From: Cupriavidus taiwanensis
GTDB taxonomy: Bacteria; Pseudomonadota; Gammaproteobacteria; Burkholderiales; Burkholderiaceae
Length of the DNA stretch: 64,000 nucleotides
Reading direction: 5' to 3'
NCBI RefSeq assembly: GCF_900249755.1
Contig: NZ_LT976853.1
Span: 945,376-1,009,375 of the forward strand
In this document: piece by piece, positions 8,696 to 18,134 of the stretch
Numbering within the stretch: the stretch's first letter is position 1
Layout of the letters: each line of letters opens with the position of its first letter
Program-made: the position numbers and the translations under genes
Notes under the pieces: generated by a model
The model's input: the letters and a program-made list of their open reading frames with translations, nothing else
Database searches by the model: none
Told to the model about the DNA's origin: nothing

Positions 8696-11314
8696 ATGAA
8701 TACGCCAAGCAATCTCTCTGTTCCGCGTGTCGGCAGGCACCGCACCGTCAGCGTGGCCAGCGCCGCGATTCCCGACCTGCTGGGTCAGCCCCAGCTGGAA
8801 TTCGTGCGCCTGTCCGGCCACGAGGGCCTGAGCGAGCTGTTCACCTACAAGGTAGACCTGCGCGCGGTGTCGCCCGCGGCCGAGCAGTACCTTGCCGAGG
8901 CCGACCCCGACGCGATGATCGGGCGCGAGATGACCGTCACCATCGAGCTCGATGGCATCGGCACCGGCCTGGCGGGCGGAGTCGGCGCCGGGCAGCGCGA
9001 GATCACCGGCGTCATCTCGGATCTCGAGCAGGTCGGCGGCGTGGCGGAGAACCGCGTGTACCGGTTCACGCTGCGTCCGTGGCTTTGGCTGGCGACGCTG
9101 ACGTCGGACTTCAAGCCGTTCCAGAGGAAGACGGTAATCGAGATCGTCGACGAGGTGCTTGCCGACTACCCGTTCGCGGTAGAGAAGCGCCTGGACACGT
9201 CGGTCTATCCGAAGCTCGACTGGGAGGTGCAGCACGGCGAGACCGATGCCGCCTTCATCCAGCGTTTGACGGAAGAGTATGGCATCACCTACTTCTTCGA
9301 GCATGACGGCGGCCACCACCGGCTGGTGCTCGCCGCCGAATCGGGCGCGTATCGCCCGTTCCCGAGCGAGGCCTATCACACGCTGGCGCTCTATCCGAGC
9401 GGCTTCAAGATCGACCAGGAACACCTGGTGCGCTTCGACCCGGTCAACCGGCTGCGCACCGGCAAGGTCACGCTCAGTGACTACGATCCGCGCAAGCCGC
9501 GCGCAGACCTGAGCACCGACAACAGCCAGCCGCGCGACACCAGTTTCGGCGGGTTCGATCGCTACGAGTACCCGGGCGACTACGTCGATCCCGCGGTGGG
9601 CGAGATGCGCGCACGGATCCGCATGGAAGAGCGCCGCTCGCGCGGGCGGCGTGCGCGCGGCGCGGGCGCGCTGCGCGGGGTCGCGGCGGGTTGCACCTAC
9701 TTTGTCAGCAACCACGGCAACCCGGCGATGAACCGCGAGTATCTCGTCACTGGTGCCACGCTGGAACTGGAGGATATCGGCGGCGAAGCCGGCAGCGGAC
9801 AGCGCTTTGCCTGCCGCGTCGCGTTCGAAGCGCACCCGACCGATGAAGTTTTCCGCCCGCCGCGCACGGTCGACAAGCCGCGCGTGTCCGGCTTGCAGCG
9901 AGCGGTGGTGACCGGCCCGAAGAACCAGGAGATCTGGTGCAACGATCACGGCAACGTGATCGTCCAGTTCGAATGGGATCGCTACGGCAAGCATGACGAG
10001 AACTCGTCGCCGTGGATCCGGGTGGTCAATGGCTGGTCGGGCGACCAGTTTGGCGCGATGCATATTCCGCGCATCGGGCAGGAGGTGATGGTGGCCTTCC
10101 TCAACGGCGACCCGGACTGCCCGGTGATCGTCGGCCGCGCACCGAACCAGCTCAACCTGCCGCCGTGGGCACTGCCCGGGCAGCATGCCTTGTCGGGGAT
10201 CCGCAGCAAGGAGCTGTTTGGCGGGCGCCACAACCACCTGCTGATGGACGACACGCAGGGCCAGATCCAGGCACAGCTGTCCTCGGACCACCAGGCATCG
10301 CAACTGAACCTGGGCTATCTGACCGGTGTGCCGGACCACGCCGGACGCAAGGACCGGCGCGGCGAGGGCTTTGATCTGCGCACCGACGGCCAGGGGGCGA
10401 TACGCGGTGCGAAGGGGTTGTTCCTGACGGCCGAAGGGCAGGTCGGCGCCGTGGGCGGGCACCTGTCGCGCGATGAGTTCATCCGCTGCATGGAAGCGGC
10501 GCTGGAAGCGGCGAAGTCCTTTGGTGACTACGGCCATGCGCATGAAGGGCTGGCCGCGGATACGGCCCCGCAGGCCGACCTCACGCGGGCCGTCAGGGAG
10601 TGGGATGCCGGCGCCAACAACCATCCGGACGCGCCGGGCCAGGGTGGCCAGCCGTTGCTCGGCGCGTATGCGCCGGCTGGCATGGCGCTGGCGACGCCCA
10701 AGGGGCTGACCAGCTACGCCGGCCAGCATATCGACATGGTGTCGCGGCTGAACCAGCAGCTGACGGCGGGGCAGCGGTTCGTGGTCAATGCGGGGTGGGG
10801 GATCAGCAGCTTCGCGCACAGCGGCGACATCCGCACCCTTGCGCACCAGGGCAACGTGCTGACGCAGGCGCAAGGCGGCAGCGTGATCAGCAACGCCTTG
10901 AACGACATCACGATGACGGCCACCCACGGCGCGATCCTGCTCAACGCCAAGGCCGGCATCACCCTCATGAGCGGCAACGCGGGCATCCGTATCGCCGACG
11001 GCTGCGTCGATGTGTTCGGGCCGACCCGGGTGCATCTCAATACCGGGGATTTCGATGTGCCAGGGCCGCAGGGGATCAGCCGAGCCTTGCCCCGGTTTGA
11101 ATCTGCCGATACCGGCCGCCTGTTCCGTCTGGTGCGTCCGCTCGACAACCAGCCGGTCGCGAACGTCCCCTACCGGATCGTGAAAGCGGACGGCGGCGTG
11201 CTGACCGGGACCACCAATGCAAAAGGAGAAACAGAGCTCTATGCGGCGGATGCGGCGGAGGCGCTATCGATAAGTTTCGGTAAAGGACTGACGCCCGCGG
11301 GCGGAACTGAATAG
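8696..11314 (+). CDS. vgrG: T6SS spike protein VgrG (TssI) with C-terminal carrier domain
   Basis: VgrG trimers form the puncturing spike on the Hcp tube. The 872-residue protein has a gp27-like N-terminal half, the gp5 OB-fold region near residues 420-470 (VQFEWDRYGKHDENSSPWIRV spans it), and a DUF2345 beta-helix region about 560-790. A C-terminal extension of about 75 residues (798-872; LVRPLDNQPVANVPYRIVKA, then TTNAKGETELY) looks like a transthyretin-type carrier domain. In other systems such tails bind phospholipase effectors, and a tle3 gene lies next downstream. An Arg/Gly/Ala-rich insertion (RRSRGRRARGAGALRG) near residue 320 is unusual. GAGGGTGA precedes the ATG. Confidence 0.94.
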   Translation: MNTPSNLSVPRVGRHRTVSVASAAIPDLLGQPQLEFVRLSGHEGLSELFTYKVDLRAVSPAAEQYLAEADPDAMIGREMTVTIELDGIGTGLAGGVGAGQREITGVISDLEQVGGVAENRVYRFTLRPWLWLATLTSDFKPFQRKTVIEIVDEVLADYPFAVEKRLDTSVYPKLDWEVQHGETDAAFIQRLTEEYGITYFFEHDGGHHRLVLAAESGAYRPFPSEAYHTLALYPSGFKIDQEHLVRFDPVNRLRTGKVTLSDYDPRKPRADLSTDNSQPRDTSFGGFDRYEYPGDYVDPAVGEMRARIRMEERRSRGRRARGAGALRGVAAGCTYFVSNHGNPAMNREYLVTGATLELEDIGGEAGSGQRFACRVAFEAHPTDEVFRPPRTVDKPRVSGLQRAVVTGPKNQEIWCNDHGNVIVQFEWDRYGKHDENSSPWIRVVNGWSGDQFGAMHIPRIGQEVMVAFLNGDPDCPVIVGRAPNQLNLPPWALPGQHALSGIRSKELFGGRHNHLLMDDTQGQIQAQLSSDHQASQLNLGYLTGVPDHAGRKDRRGEGFDLRTDGQGAIRGAKGLFLTAEGQVGAVGGHLSRDEFIRCMEAALEAAKSFGDYGHAHEGLAADTAPQADLTRAVREWDAGANNHPDAPGQGGQPLLGAYAPAGMALATPKGLTSYAGQHIDMVSRLNQQLTAGQRFVVNAGWGISSFAHSGDIRTLAHQGNVLTQAQGGSVISNALNDITMTATHGAILLNAKAGITLMSGNAGIRIADGCVDVFGPTRVHLNTGDFDVPGPQGISRALPRFESADTGRLFRLVRPLDNQPVANVPYRIVKADGGVLTGTTNAKGETELYAADAAEALSISFGKGLTPAGGTE

Positions 11315-11872
11315 GGCGGTCAGCGTGCGTAGATTCCCGCGTCCGGCACTGCTTGAGGTGCCTTGGTTTTCGGCTTCCAGCACCGTTGGGGCGACCCCTC
11401 AGGCGTTGCAGCAGGATCCTCGGCATGTCGCATCGCGCCTAACGCGAACTGTCCTGCGCGTACGCCAACGCCAACGCGTCGATGCTGGTGCGCGTGCGGG
11501 CAATGACGACGCGATCCGGGTCCGCGGGGAAACCCCGGATCCGGCAATGACGCGCTTCATGATGCATGCACGTATCGAGTCGGATCCACTGTTGCCCTGT
11601 TATGCGCAGGTGGTTGACCTGTATCAGCACGAAGGCAGCCAGGACCCGGAGCATCTTGGTGGCGTGGTTGCGGCATCGATGGCGAGCATGCCGGAAGCGC
11701 AAGGATGCCGTGCACGTTTCCCGAACACACCGCGATCTGCCGCGGACCAGGCCGAACTGGGGGCGTGTTGCGTGATGTTGGTTGCGCTGCGTTTCTCCGT
11801 TCTGCACTGCCATGGCAGTCCTCTTGAACCAATCCATACGCACAATCCTTTCGATTGCCTTGTGAGTCAAAC
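11315..11872. other. Gap between vgrG and tle3 without a convincing gene
   Basis: This 558-base stretch has open frames on both strands, but none starts with a good ribosome-binding site, shows a recognisable motif or has convincing codon structure. The last 44 bases before tle3 (about 11829-11872) are nearly the same as the bases just before the truncated tle3 copy at 17353-17396, so the duplicated unit begins upstream of the start codon. In related loci a vgrG-to-tle3 gap can hold an immunity or adaptor gene. This interval could be a decayed remnant of one, but the sequence does not show that. Confidence 0.4.
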
Positions 11873-14149
11873 ATGAGCCATCAAGCTGACTACAGCGCCG
11901 AATCCCTGACCCTGCCCGGCAGCCCTCGAGTTGACCTGGACTATCCCGCACTTCTGCCAGGCGTGGTGATCTACGTGCACGGCGTCAATTCCACGGGCGA
12001 ATGGTTTGAAGACAGCGAAACGGGTATCTGCGCGGGGCTGAATACCCGACTGCAACGGAACACCGATCAGGTGTTCCGTGTCGGGGGCAGCGGACAGTTA
12101 CGGCCCGCTACCTATCGGAGGGAGCTGACGGAAGACGGTTTCATTGTCGATGACTTGAGTGCTGATGCGTTCGTCAGCGAACCCGGCTACAGCCCCATCA
12201 TCCGCTTTCGCTGGGGCTACAAGGCTAGCAAGGATGAACTGGCGACAGTGGGCGGAAACATCCTGCTGGATGAGGCGGATGCCTGGGGCGGCGGCCCCTT
12301 CGCCAACGGCTGCTCGGCGTTGCCCGACATGTTTGGCGGCGGTGTCGACACGGGCCTGTTCCTGGGTGTGGCGGTGCAGGATATGAATCCGAGCGACCGG
12401 TTGATCTACAGCTGTCCGCCTCGCCACTACCAGGCCTTTGCCGCGTGGCGGCTGGCCAAACTGGTGGCGCGGGTGCGCGAGATGCATCGAGCGCGGTACG
12501 GCGGCAAGGACTGTCCGGTCACGCTGGTCTGCCACAGCCAGGGCAATATGATCGGGATCGGCTCGGCATTCTTTGGCGCCAACCACCCGGATCTTGGGGG
12601 ATTGGGCGTGGCTGACACCTACGTGCTCGCGAACGCGCCCTACAGCTTGCAGAAGAACAGGCTCGACAACTATGCCCAGTATGACTTGAAGACCATGCAG
12701 GGGCGGGTCAAGCACGATGCGCGCGTCAAGACCCTGGCGGCATTCTTCGACCTGGTGCGCAGTGGGCCGGGAAGGCATGCCAGTGACGAAGAGGTCAATC
12801 TTGAGGTCATGAACAGCGCCCCGCGCAACGGTGACAAGCCACGCAAGGCGGACCAGGACCGGGCAGAGCGCGCCACGCGCAAGCGCGTTTTTCTTTATTG
12901 CAATCCACACGATCGGGTGATCTCCGTGTCGACGGTGCAGGGCATGGGCTGGCTAGGCCTGAGTCAGGAGGAAGTCACCGCCACCAAGGCCGAAGGCGTG
13001 CTGTACCAGCGGGTCTGGGCGCAGGCAGGCCTGCCGGGAGGCGAGGCGTTCAAGGTGGGCAACAGCCCAGGCTTCACCTACGACTACTGGAAGCACACGA
13101 TCGGGGCCTGTCCGGAGCAGAACCAGTTCTGGGAACCGCAGGCTGACCGTCTGAGCCTGCAGATCAGCGAGATCTGGGACGATCCGCGGCGCACCGTACT
13201 GGGCAAAGCTGCGGTGACGGCAATTGGCGGCCTCGCGCAATTCGTCATCAGCGCGATCACCACCGCAGGCGGCAAAGCGGCGTATGCCAACGCTGAACCG
13301 GACAGGCACTGGTCAGTGAACATCAGTGCGCCGGCGGTGCCCGGAGGAGGCATCGTGCCGCGCGCGCTCTACCTTCCGCGCGGAAGCGGACAGAAGCTCG
13401 AGGGCGAGACGCCGAGCGGGCTCAAAACGTCAACCGGGGCGGACGACGCCCGCGTGAGCGGCCCCTTCAATCGCCACAAGGAATCTGCGACCGACGCGCT
13501 GAACCCCAACCGGGCCGCAGGCGCGGACGATCCCTATGCCAGGCAGCGTGCCAGCGGCCACGGCGATGGCGCCAGCGAAGCCGCAATGCGCTACGACCAG
13601 AACGCCGCCATCCGGCAGAAGGCGCGGCGGTATATCTACGCCGAAGACGGCAGCTTGCAGCCGGACTCGCCCTACAGCGAAAAGGATGTGGAGAAGCTCG
13701 ATGCCAAGCGCCACGATGAGATCCGGAACACCAGGTTTGGAGAGTTCGCGCAGGAGACGCGCATGGGGTTGCTGGCCAAGGGCGTGGACCAGCAGGCGAG
13801 CAACCACTCGACCATCCTGACCAATCCGGCGCATAGCGAGGAGGTGCTGGCCTATGACGTGGATGTGGGGGTGTGCTACTTCAATTCGGCGGAACTGGAT
13901 CAGTTGCGGCGAATGGCTGACTGGCGGTGGTGCAAGCCGAAGACGGACGACATTGGGAGCGACTTAAAGAAGGACAACGAGTGGGAGTACCACGCGTTGG
14001 CTTCTGTAGGGGGACAAGGAATGTCGGATATCAACGCGTTCAATTCGATGAGCGGTACGTTGGACAGGTTGCGTATTAATGGCGCACGCAATTCCTGGCC
14101 GCTACAGGCCGCGAACAATCCGAGTGGCAACGACCACAACGTAGCTTAG
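11873..14149 (+). CDS. T6SS phospholipase effector, Tle3-like (DUF3274)
   Basis: The predicted product is an antibacterial lipase delivered into the periplasm of rival cells. It has 758 residues. The alpha/beta-hydrolase features are VVIYVHGVNSTGEWF near residue 35 (oxyanion-side strand) and VTLVCHSQGN with the likely nucleophile Ser222 in C-H-S-Q-G, a variant of G-x-S-x-G. The C-terminal third (about 565-690) matches the DUF3274 region of Tle3 proteins as I recall it. The last 70 or so residues diverge from the truncated copy downstream. The ATG at 11873 is chosen because the same start context is duplicated at 17397. Position behind vgrG supports the effector role. Confidence 0.82.
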   Translation: MSHQADYSAESLTLPGSPRVDLDYPALLPGVVIYVHGVNSTGEWFEDSETGICAGLNTRLQRNTDQVFRVGGSGQLRPATYRRELTEDGFIVDDLSADAFVSEPGYSPIIRFRWGYKASKDELATVGGNILLDEADAWGGGPFANGCSALPDMFGGGVDTGLFLGVAVQDMNPSDRLIYSCPPRHYQAFAAWRLAKLVARVREMHRARYGGKDCPVTLVCHSQGNMIGIGSAFFGANHPDLGGLGVADTYVLANAPYSLQKNRLDNYAQYDLKTMQGRVKHDARVKTLAAFFDLVRSGPGRHASDEEVNLEVMNSAPRNGDKPRKADQDRAERATRKRVFLYCNPHDRVISVSTVQGMGWLGLSQEEVTATKAEGVLYQRVWAQAGLPGGEAFKVGNSPGFTYDYWKHTIGACPEQNQFWEPQADRLSLQISEIWDDPRRTVLGKAAVTAIGGLAQFVISAITTAGGKAAYANAEPDRHWSVNISAPAVPGGGIVPRALYLPRGSGQKLEGETPSGLKTSTGADDARVSGPFNRHKESATDALNPNRAAGADDPYARQRASGHGDGASEAAMRYDQNAAIRQKARRYIYAEDGSLQPDSPYSEKDVEKLDAKRHDEIRNTRFGEFAQETRMGLLAKGVDQQASNHSTILTNPAHSEEVLAYDVDVGVCYFNSAELDQLRRMADWRWCKPKTDDIGSDLKKDNEWEYHALASVGGQGMSDINAFNSMSGTLDRLRINGARNSWPLQAANNPSGNDHNVA

Positions 14150-14158
14150 GTTCCGACG

Positions 14159-15724
14159 ATGGTTCAACTGCCCAAAGCTTGTGGCCATCTTAGGATGGCG
14201 CTCGTCGCCAGTGTCGTGGCGTGCATCTGTCTATTTCTATCTTCCTGTCAGACGGGAGCCCATATGTCTAGCTATTCCCGCAAGCCCGTGGCATGGCCAC
14301 GACCGTCCGCGGCGGCCAATACCGATCCTTCTACCGCACCGGCGGCACTGGTACTGGGCGTGCAGTGGTTGAACCCCCTGATGCGCCGTAGCTATCCAAC
14401 ACATTGGAACCTGTTATGGGTGCAAGGGCTGGTCCAGCCCAACGCAGACGACACCGAGGCCAAGCGCTTCAAGCTGGGAGAGGCCGTGGGCAGGTTGATC
14501 AACGGGATCAGCCCAGGCAAGCGTCTCGAGGATATTCCCAATCTTGAGCTCAGCTATTGGGAGGGCCTGTCGGACTTGCTGGACAACCCGCTACGTACGC
14601 TGGATGCCTATGCGGTCGATCCGACCTACTTCTATTCAGTGCGCCAGGGTACCGACCGGCCGGACTACATGGACACGCGCGTCTTCGCCGGCATGGCGCA
14701 GCGCTGGATCGGCACGCCCACGTATCTCAACGAAACACCGAACGGCTTTGAACGTGAATTCCTGAAGGAGCAGCAAGACATGGGCATACCAGCTCCGAGC
14801 GTGATTGCGTACGACGCCGCCCACGCCGAGGAGCGCATGCGCGACTACTGGGTCACCATGCACACGAACTGGCAGGGGAAGCTCGAGCGGGGCGCGCCTG
14901 CCACCCAGGCGATGATCATTGGCGAACGTACTCTGACCATCAACGCAGTACGCCGCTTCATATTTGGTCGGGTGGCGCAAGCCGCCTCCTGCAAGAGCAT
15001 GCTGCTCAACCCGAGCGGCAAACTACCCACGGTGACGGTGGCAGCCGGCGCTGAAGCCGTGGGCTTCTACACGCTCAAGCAAGCGCTGGCCTACCTGCAA
15101 GCCAACCCCAAGCGCCTGGTGTGGGTCTGGAACATGGACGCGCCCAACTATCCGTATGGGGCGCAGACCAACGAGAACTCGGCCTTCCTGATCCTGGGGC
15201 ATCCCGGCGCGGACTGGGGCTATGCACCGCTGGCCGCCATCTATGCGCCGCAGCAGCACGAAGGCGGCATCCACGTCAGTGCGGCCAACCCGGGCGGGGC
15301 GTGGAATGACCTGCTCAAGGCCGTCGCCGCGCAGGCGCCGGAAGCCAGCCCGGTACAGCGGATCTATCACGACATCTATCCGAAGTCGCCGCGGATCGTG
15401 GCACAGACCCGCGCCTTGCGTGAAGCGCTGCACCGGCAGTGGCCGGAACTGGACCAGATCGGCGCGGTGCATAGCGTAGCGGAACAGATGGTGGGTCCGG
15501 CTGGCGCGGCCAGCTTCGCGGTGAATGCGGCGTTTGCCGCTGCCTACGCCAACCAGAGCGGCAATAGCGCGGTGGTGACGAGCCTGGCCGATCCCGACGA
15601 CGCGTGGGCGGTGCTGATCGCGCCGCCGCCAGGGTGGCAGCGGCAGCCGCCGGTGACGACATGGGACCGTGCGCGCGGAGAAGGGCGGGCGTATTGGCCG
15701 TGGTTTGGAAAACAGACTGGCTGA
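14159..15724 (+). CDS. DUF2875 lipoprotein, Tle3 partner, copy 1
   Basis: This 521-residue protein has a lipoprotein signal with lipobox LSSC (Cys30), so it should be anchored in the cell envelope. The body resembles DUF2875 proteins. In Pseudomonas aeruginosa the DUF2875 protein Tla3 is an adaptor that loads Tle3 onto VgrG2b. It starts 9 bases after tle3, which supports a partner role. A periplasmic lipid anchor would also fit an immunity protein, the usual form for lipase immunity. Residues about 190-260 differ from copies 2 and 3, whereas the last 240 residues are almost the same at the DNA level, which suggests gene conversion. Confidence 0.75.
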   Translation: MVQLPKACGHLRMALVASVVACICLFLSSCQTGAHMSSYSRKPVAWPRPSAAANTDPSTAPAALVLGVQWLNPLMRRSYPTHWNLLWVQGLVQPNADDTEAKRFKLGEAVGRLINGISPGKRLEDIPNLELSYWEGLSDLLDNPLRTLDAYAVDPTYFYSVRQGTDRPDYMDTRVFAGMAQRWIGTPTYLNETPNGFEREFLKEQQDMGIPAPSVIAYDAAHAEERMRDYWVTMHTNWQGKLERGAPATQAMIIGERTLTINAVRRFIFGRVAQAASCKSMLLNPSGKLPTVTVAAGAEAVGFYTLKQALAYLQANPKRLVWVWNMDAPNYPYGAQTNENSAFLILGHPGADWGYAPLAAIYAPQQHEGGIHVSAANPGGAWNDLLKAVAAQAPEASPVQRIYHDIYPKSPRIVAQTRALREALHRQWPELDQIGAVHSVAEQMVGPAGAASFAVNAAFAAAYANQSGNSAVVTSLADPDDAWAVLIAPPPGWQRQPPVTTWDRARGEGRAYWPWFGKQTG

Positions 15725-15726
15725 CG

Positions 15727-17313
15727 ATGAGAAACATGGAGACTGCCAAGCCGCTGAGTCGAGGCAAGGGCTGCCTTGCGGCGCGTGCGGGCGCGTGCCT
15801 TGCGATCGGTGCCTGCTGCTGGCTGGCCGCCTGCCAGTCGTACGGAGCCCATATGTCTAGCTATTCCCGCAAGCCCGTGGCATGGCCACGACCGTCAGCG
15901 GCGGCCAATACCGATCTTTCTACCGCACCGGCGGCACTGGTACTGGGCGTGCAGTGGTTGAACCCCCTGATGCGCCGTAGCTATCCAACACATTGGAACC
16001 TGTTATGGGTGCAAGGGCTGGTCCAGCCCAACGCAGACGATACCGAGGCCAATCGTTTCAAGTTGGGAGACGCCGTGGGCAGATTGATCAACGGGATCAG
16101 CCCGGGCAAGCGCCTGGAAGATATTCCCAATCTTGAGCTCAGCTATTGGGAGGGCCTGTCGGACTTGCTGGACAACCCGCTACGTACGCTGGATGCCTAT
16201 GCGGTCGATCCGACCTACTTCTATTCAGTGCGCCAAGGTACCGACCGGCCGGACTACATGGACACGCGCGTCTTCGCCGGCATGGCGCAGCGCTGGATCG
16301 GCACGCCTACGTATCTCGATGAAACGCCTGCTTCTAGTGAACGGCGGATCTTGGGCAAACAGAAGGCGGCCGGTGTGCCAGCGCCTAGTGTGGTTGCCTA
16401 CGATGCGGCCCACGCCGAGGAGCGTATGCGCGACTATTGGGTCACCCTGCACACAGGGTTGGATGGTGAGCCAATGCGAGGAGTTCCGACATCTGAAGCG
16501 ATGATCGTGGGCGAACGTACCCTGACCATCAACGCAGTGCGCCGATTGGTGTTTGACCGGTTTGCCCTCGCCGCCTCCTGCAAGAGCATGCTGCTCAACC
16601 CGAGCGGCAAGTTGCCCACGGTGACAGTGGCAGCCGGCGCTGAAGCCGTGGGCTTCTACACGCTCAAGCAAGCGCTGGCCTACCTGCAAGCCAACCCCAA
16701 GCGCCTGGTGTGGGTCTGGAACATGGACGCGCCCAACTATCCGTATGGGGCGCAGACCAACGAGAACTCCGCCTTCCTGATCCTGGGGCATCCCGGCGCG
16801 GACTGGGGCTATGCACCGCTGGCCGCCATCTATGCGCCGCAACAGCACGAAGGCGGCATCCACGCCAGTGCGGCCAACCCGGGCGGGGCGTGGAATGACC
16901 TGCTCAAGGCAGTGGCTGCGCAAGCGCCGCAAGCCAGCCCGGTACAGCGGATCTATCACGACATCTATCCGAAGTCGCCGCGGATCGTGGAACAGACCCG
17001 CGCCTTGCGCGAAGCGCTGCACCGGCAGTGGCCGGAACTGGACCAGATCGGCGCGGTGCATAGCGTAGCGGAACAGATGGTGGGGCCGGCGGGTGCGGCC
17101 AGCTTCGCGGTGAATGCGGCGTTTGCCGCTGCCTATGTTAACCAGAGCGGCAACAGCGCGGTGGTGACGAGCCTGGCCGATCCCGACGACGCGTGGGCGG
17201 TGCTGATCGCGCCGCCGCCAGGGTGGCAGCGGCAGCCGCCGGTGACGACATGGGACCGTGCGCGTGGCGAAGGACGGGCGTATTGGCCGTGGTTTGGAAA
17301 ACAGACTGGCTGA
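15727..17313 (+). CDS. DUF2875 lipoprotein, Tle3 partner, copy 2
   Basis: This is a tandem paralogue of the preceding gene, 528 residues, starting 2 bases after its stop. The signal peptide is different (lipobox LAAC, Cys36), but from GAHMSSYSRKPVAWPRPSAA onward the sequence follows copy 1 closely. The main differences lie in residues about 200-265 (TYLDETPASSERRILGKQ in place of TYLNETPNGFEREFLKEQ). The upstream in-frame extension to 15604 is only the out-of-frame tail of copy 1. Function is inferred as for copy 1: adaptor or immunity for a Tle3 effector. Paralogues with a conserved body and variable patch are typical of duplicated immunity genes. Confidence 0.75.
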   Translation: MRNMETAKPLSRGKGCLAARAGACLAIGACCWLAACQSYGAHMSSYSRKPVAWPRPSAAANTDLSTAPAALVLGVQWLNPLMRRSYPTHWNLLWVQGLVQPNADDTEANRFKLGDAVGRLINGISPGKRLEDIPNLELSYWEGLSDLLDNPLRTLDAYAVDPTYFYSVRQGTDRPDYMDTRVFAGMAQRWIGTPTYLDETPASSERRILGKQKAAGVPAPSVVAYDAAHAEERMRDYWVTLHTGLDGEPMRGVPTSEAMIVGERTLTINAVRRLVFDRFALAASCKSMLLNPSGKLPTVTVAAGAEAVGFYTLKQALAYLQANPKRLVWVWNMDAPNYPYGAQTNENSAFLILGHPGADWGYAPLAAIYAPQQHEGGIHASAANPGGAWNDLLKAVAAQAPQASPVQRIYHDIYPKSPRIVEQTRALREALHRQWPELDQIGAVHSVAEQMVGPAGAASFAVNAAFAAAYVNQSGNSAVVTSLADPDDAWAVLIAPPPGWQRQPPVTTWDRARGEGRAYWPWFGKQTG

Positions 17314-17396
17314 AGATGAAAAGCACTAAGACAGCTAATCCAGCCCTTCGGATCAATCCATACCCACGATCCTTTCGATTGCCTTGTGAGTCAAAC

Positions 17397-18125
17397 ATGA
17401 GCCATCAAGCTGACTACAGCGCCGAATCCCTGACCCTGCCCGGCAGCCCTCGACTTGACCTGGACTATCCCGCACTTCTGCCAGGCGTGGTGATCTACGT
17501 GCACGGCGTCAATTCCACGGGCGAATGGTTTGAGGACAGCGAAGCCGCAATGCGCTACGACCAGAACGCCGCCATCCGGCAGAAGGCGCGCCGCTATATC
17601 TACGCCGAAGACGGCAGCTTGCAGTCGGATTCGCCTTACAGCGAAAAGGATGTGGAGAAGCTCGATGCCAAGCGCCACGATGAGATCCGGAACACCCGGT
17701 TTGGGGAGTTTGCGCAAGAGACACGCATGGGCTTGCTGGCCAAGGGCGTGGACCAGCAGGCGAGCAACCACTCGACCATCCTGACCAATCCGGCGCATAG
17801 CGAGGAGGTGTTGGCCTACGACGTGGATGTGGGGGTGTGCTACTTCAATTCGGCGGAACTGGATCAGTTGCGGCGAATGGCTGACTGGCGGTGGTGCAAG
17901 CCAAGGAAAGATGATGCAGACAGCGACAACGATAATGAATTTCAATATTACGCATCTGCAGAGCTTGGTGGCGTGAAGCTGAGGGACTTGGCTAGGTACA
18001 ACAGCCAGTTGGAAGAGGAAGGCCAGCCAAATTGCTTGGACACATTGGAAGTCAATAGGGAGCGTAACACTTGGCCATTACAGGCCAACAATAGGGCGGG
18101 CGGCAATGATTCCGTTACTGCCTAG
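17397..18125 (+). CDS. Internally deleted Tle3-like protein (lacks hydrolase core)
   Basis: The product has 242 residues. Its first 49 residues repeat the N-terminus of the full-length Tle3 at 11873, then the sequence jumps in frame to the DUF3274 part (SEAAMRYDQNAAIRQKARRY). The junction falls on AGCGAA, which is present at both breakpoints of the full copy (12014-12019 and 13574-13579). The deletion is 1560 bases, exactly 520 codons, and removes the nucleophile region. The frame is still open and the leader and start context are conserved. The last 74 residues differ from the full copy and are encoded by A+T-richer DNA. It cannot be an active lipase; a decoy or recombination-reservoir role is conceivable. 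Confidence 0.72.
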   Translation: MSHQADYSAESLTLPGSPRLDLDYPALLPGVVIYVHGVNSTGEWFEDSEAAMRYDQNAAIRQKARRYIYAEDGSLQSDSPYSEKDVEKLDAKRHDEIRNTRFGEFAQETRMGLLAKGVDQQASNHSTILTNPAHSEEVLAYDVDVGVCYFNSAELDQLRRMADWRWCKPRKDDADSDNDNEFQYYASAELGGVKLRDLARYNSQLEEEGQPNCLDTLEVNRERNTWPLQANNRAGGNDSVTA

Positions 18126-18134
18126 GCGTTGATC

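Noticed and set aside
11325..11951. Open frames on both strands in the vgrG-tle3 gap (up to 183 residues)
   Set aside because: They lack ribosome-binding sites, motifs and plausible composition, and overlap one another.
15604..15726. Extended start for the second DUF2875 gene
   Set aside because: The extra residues are the out-of-frame tail of copy 1; the ATG at 15727 gives a proper lipoprotein signal.
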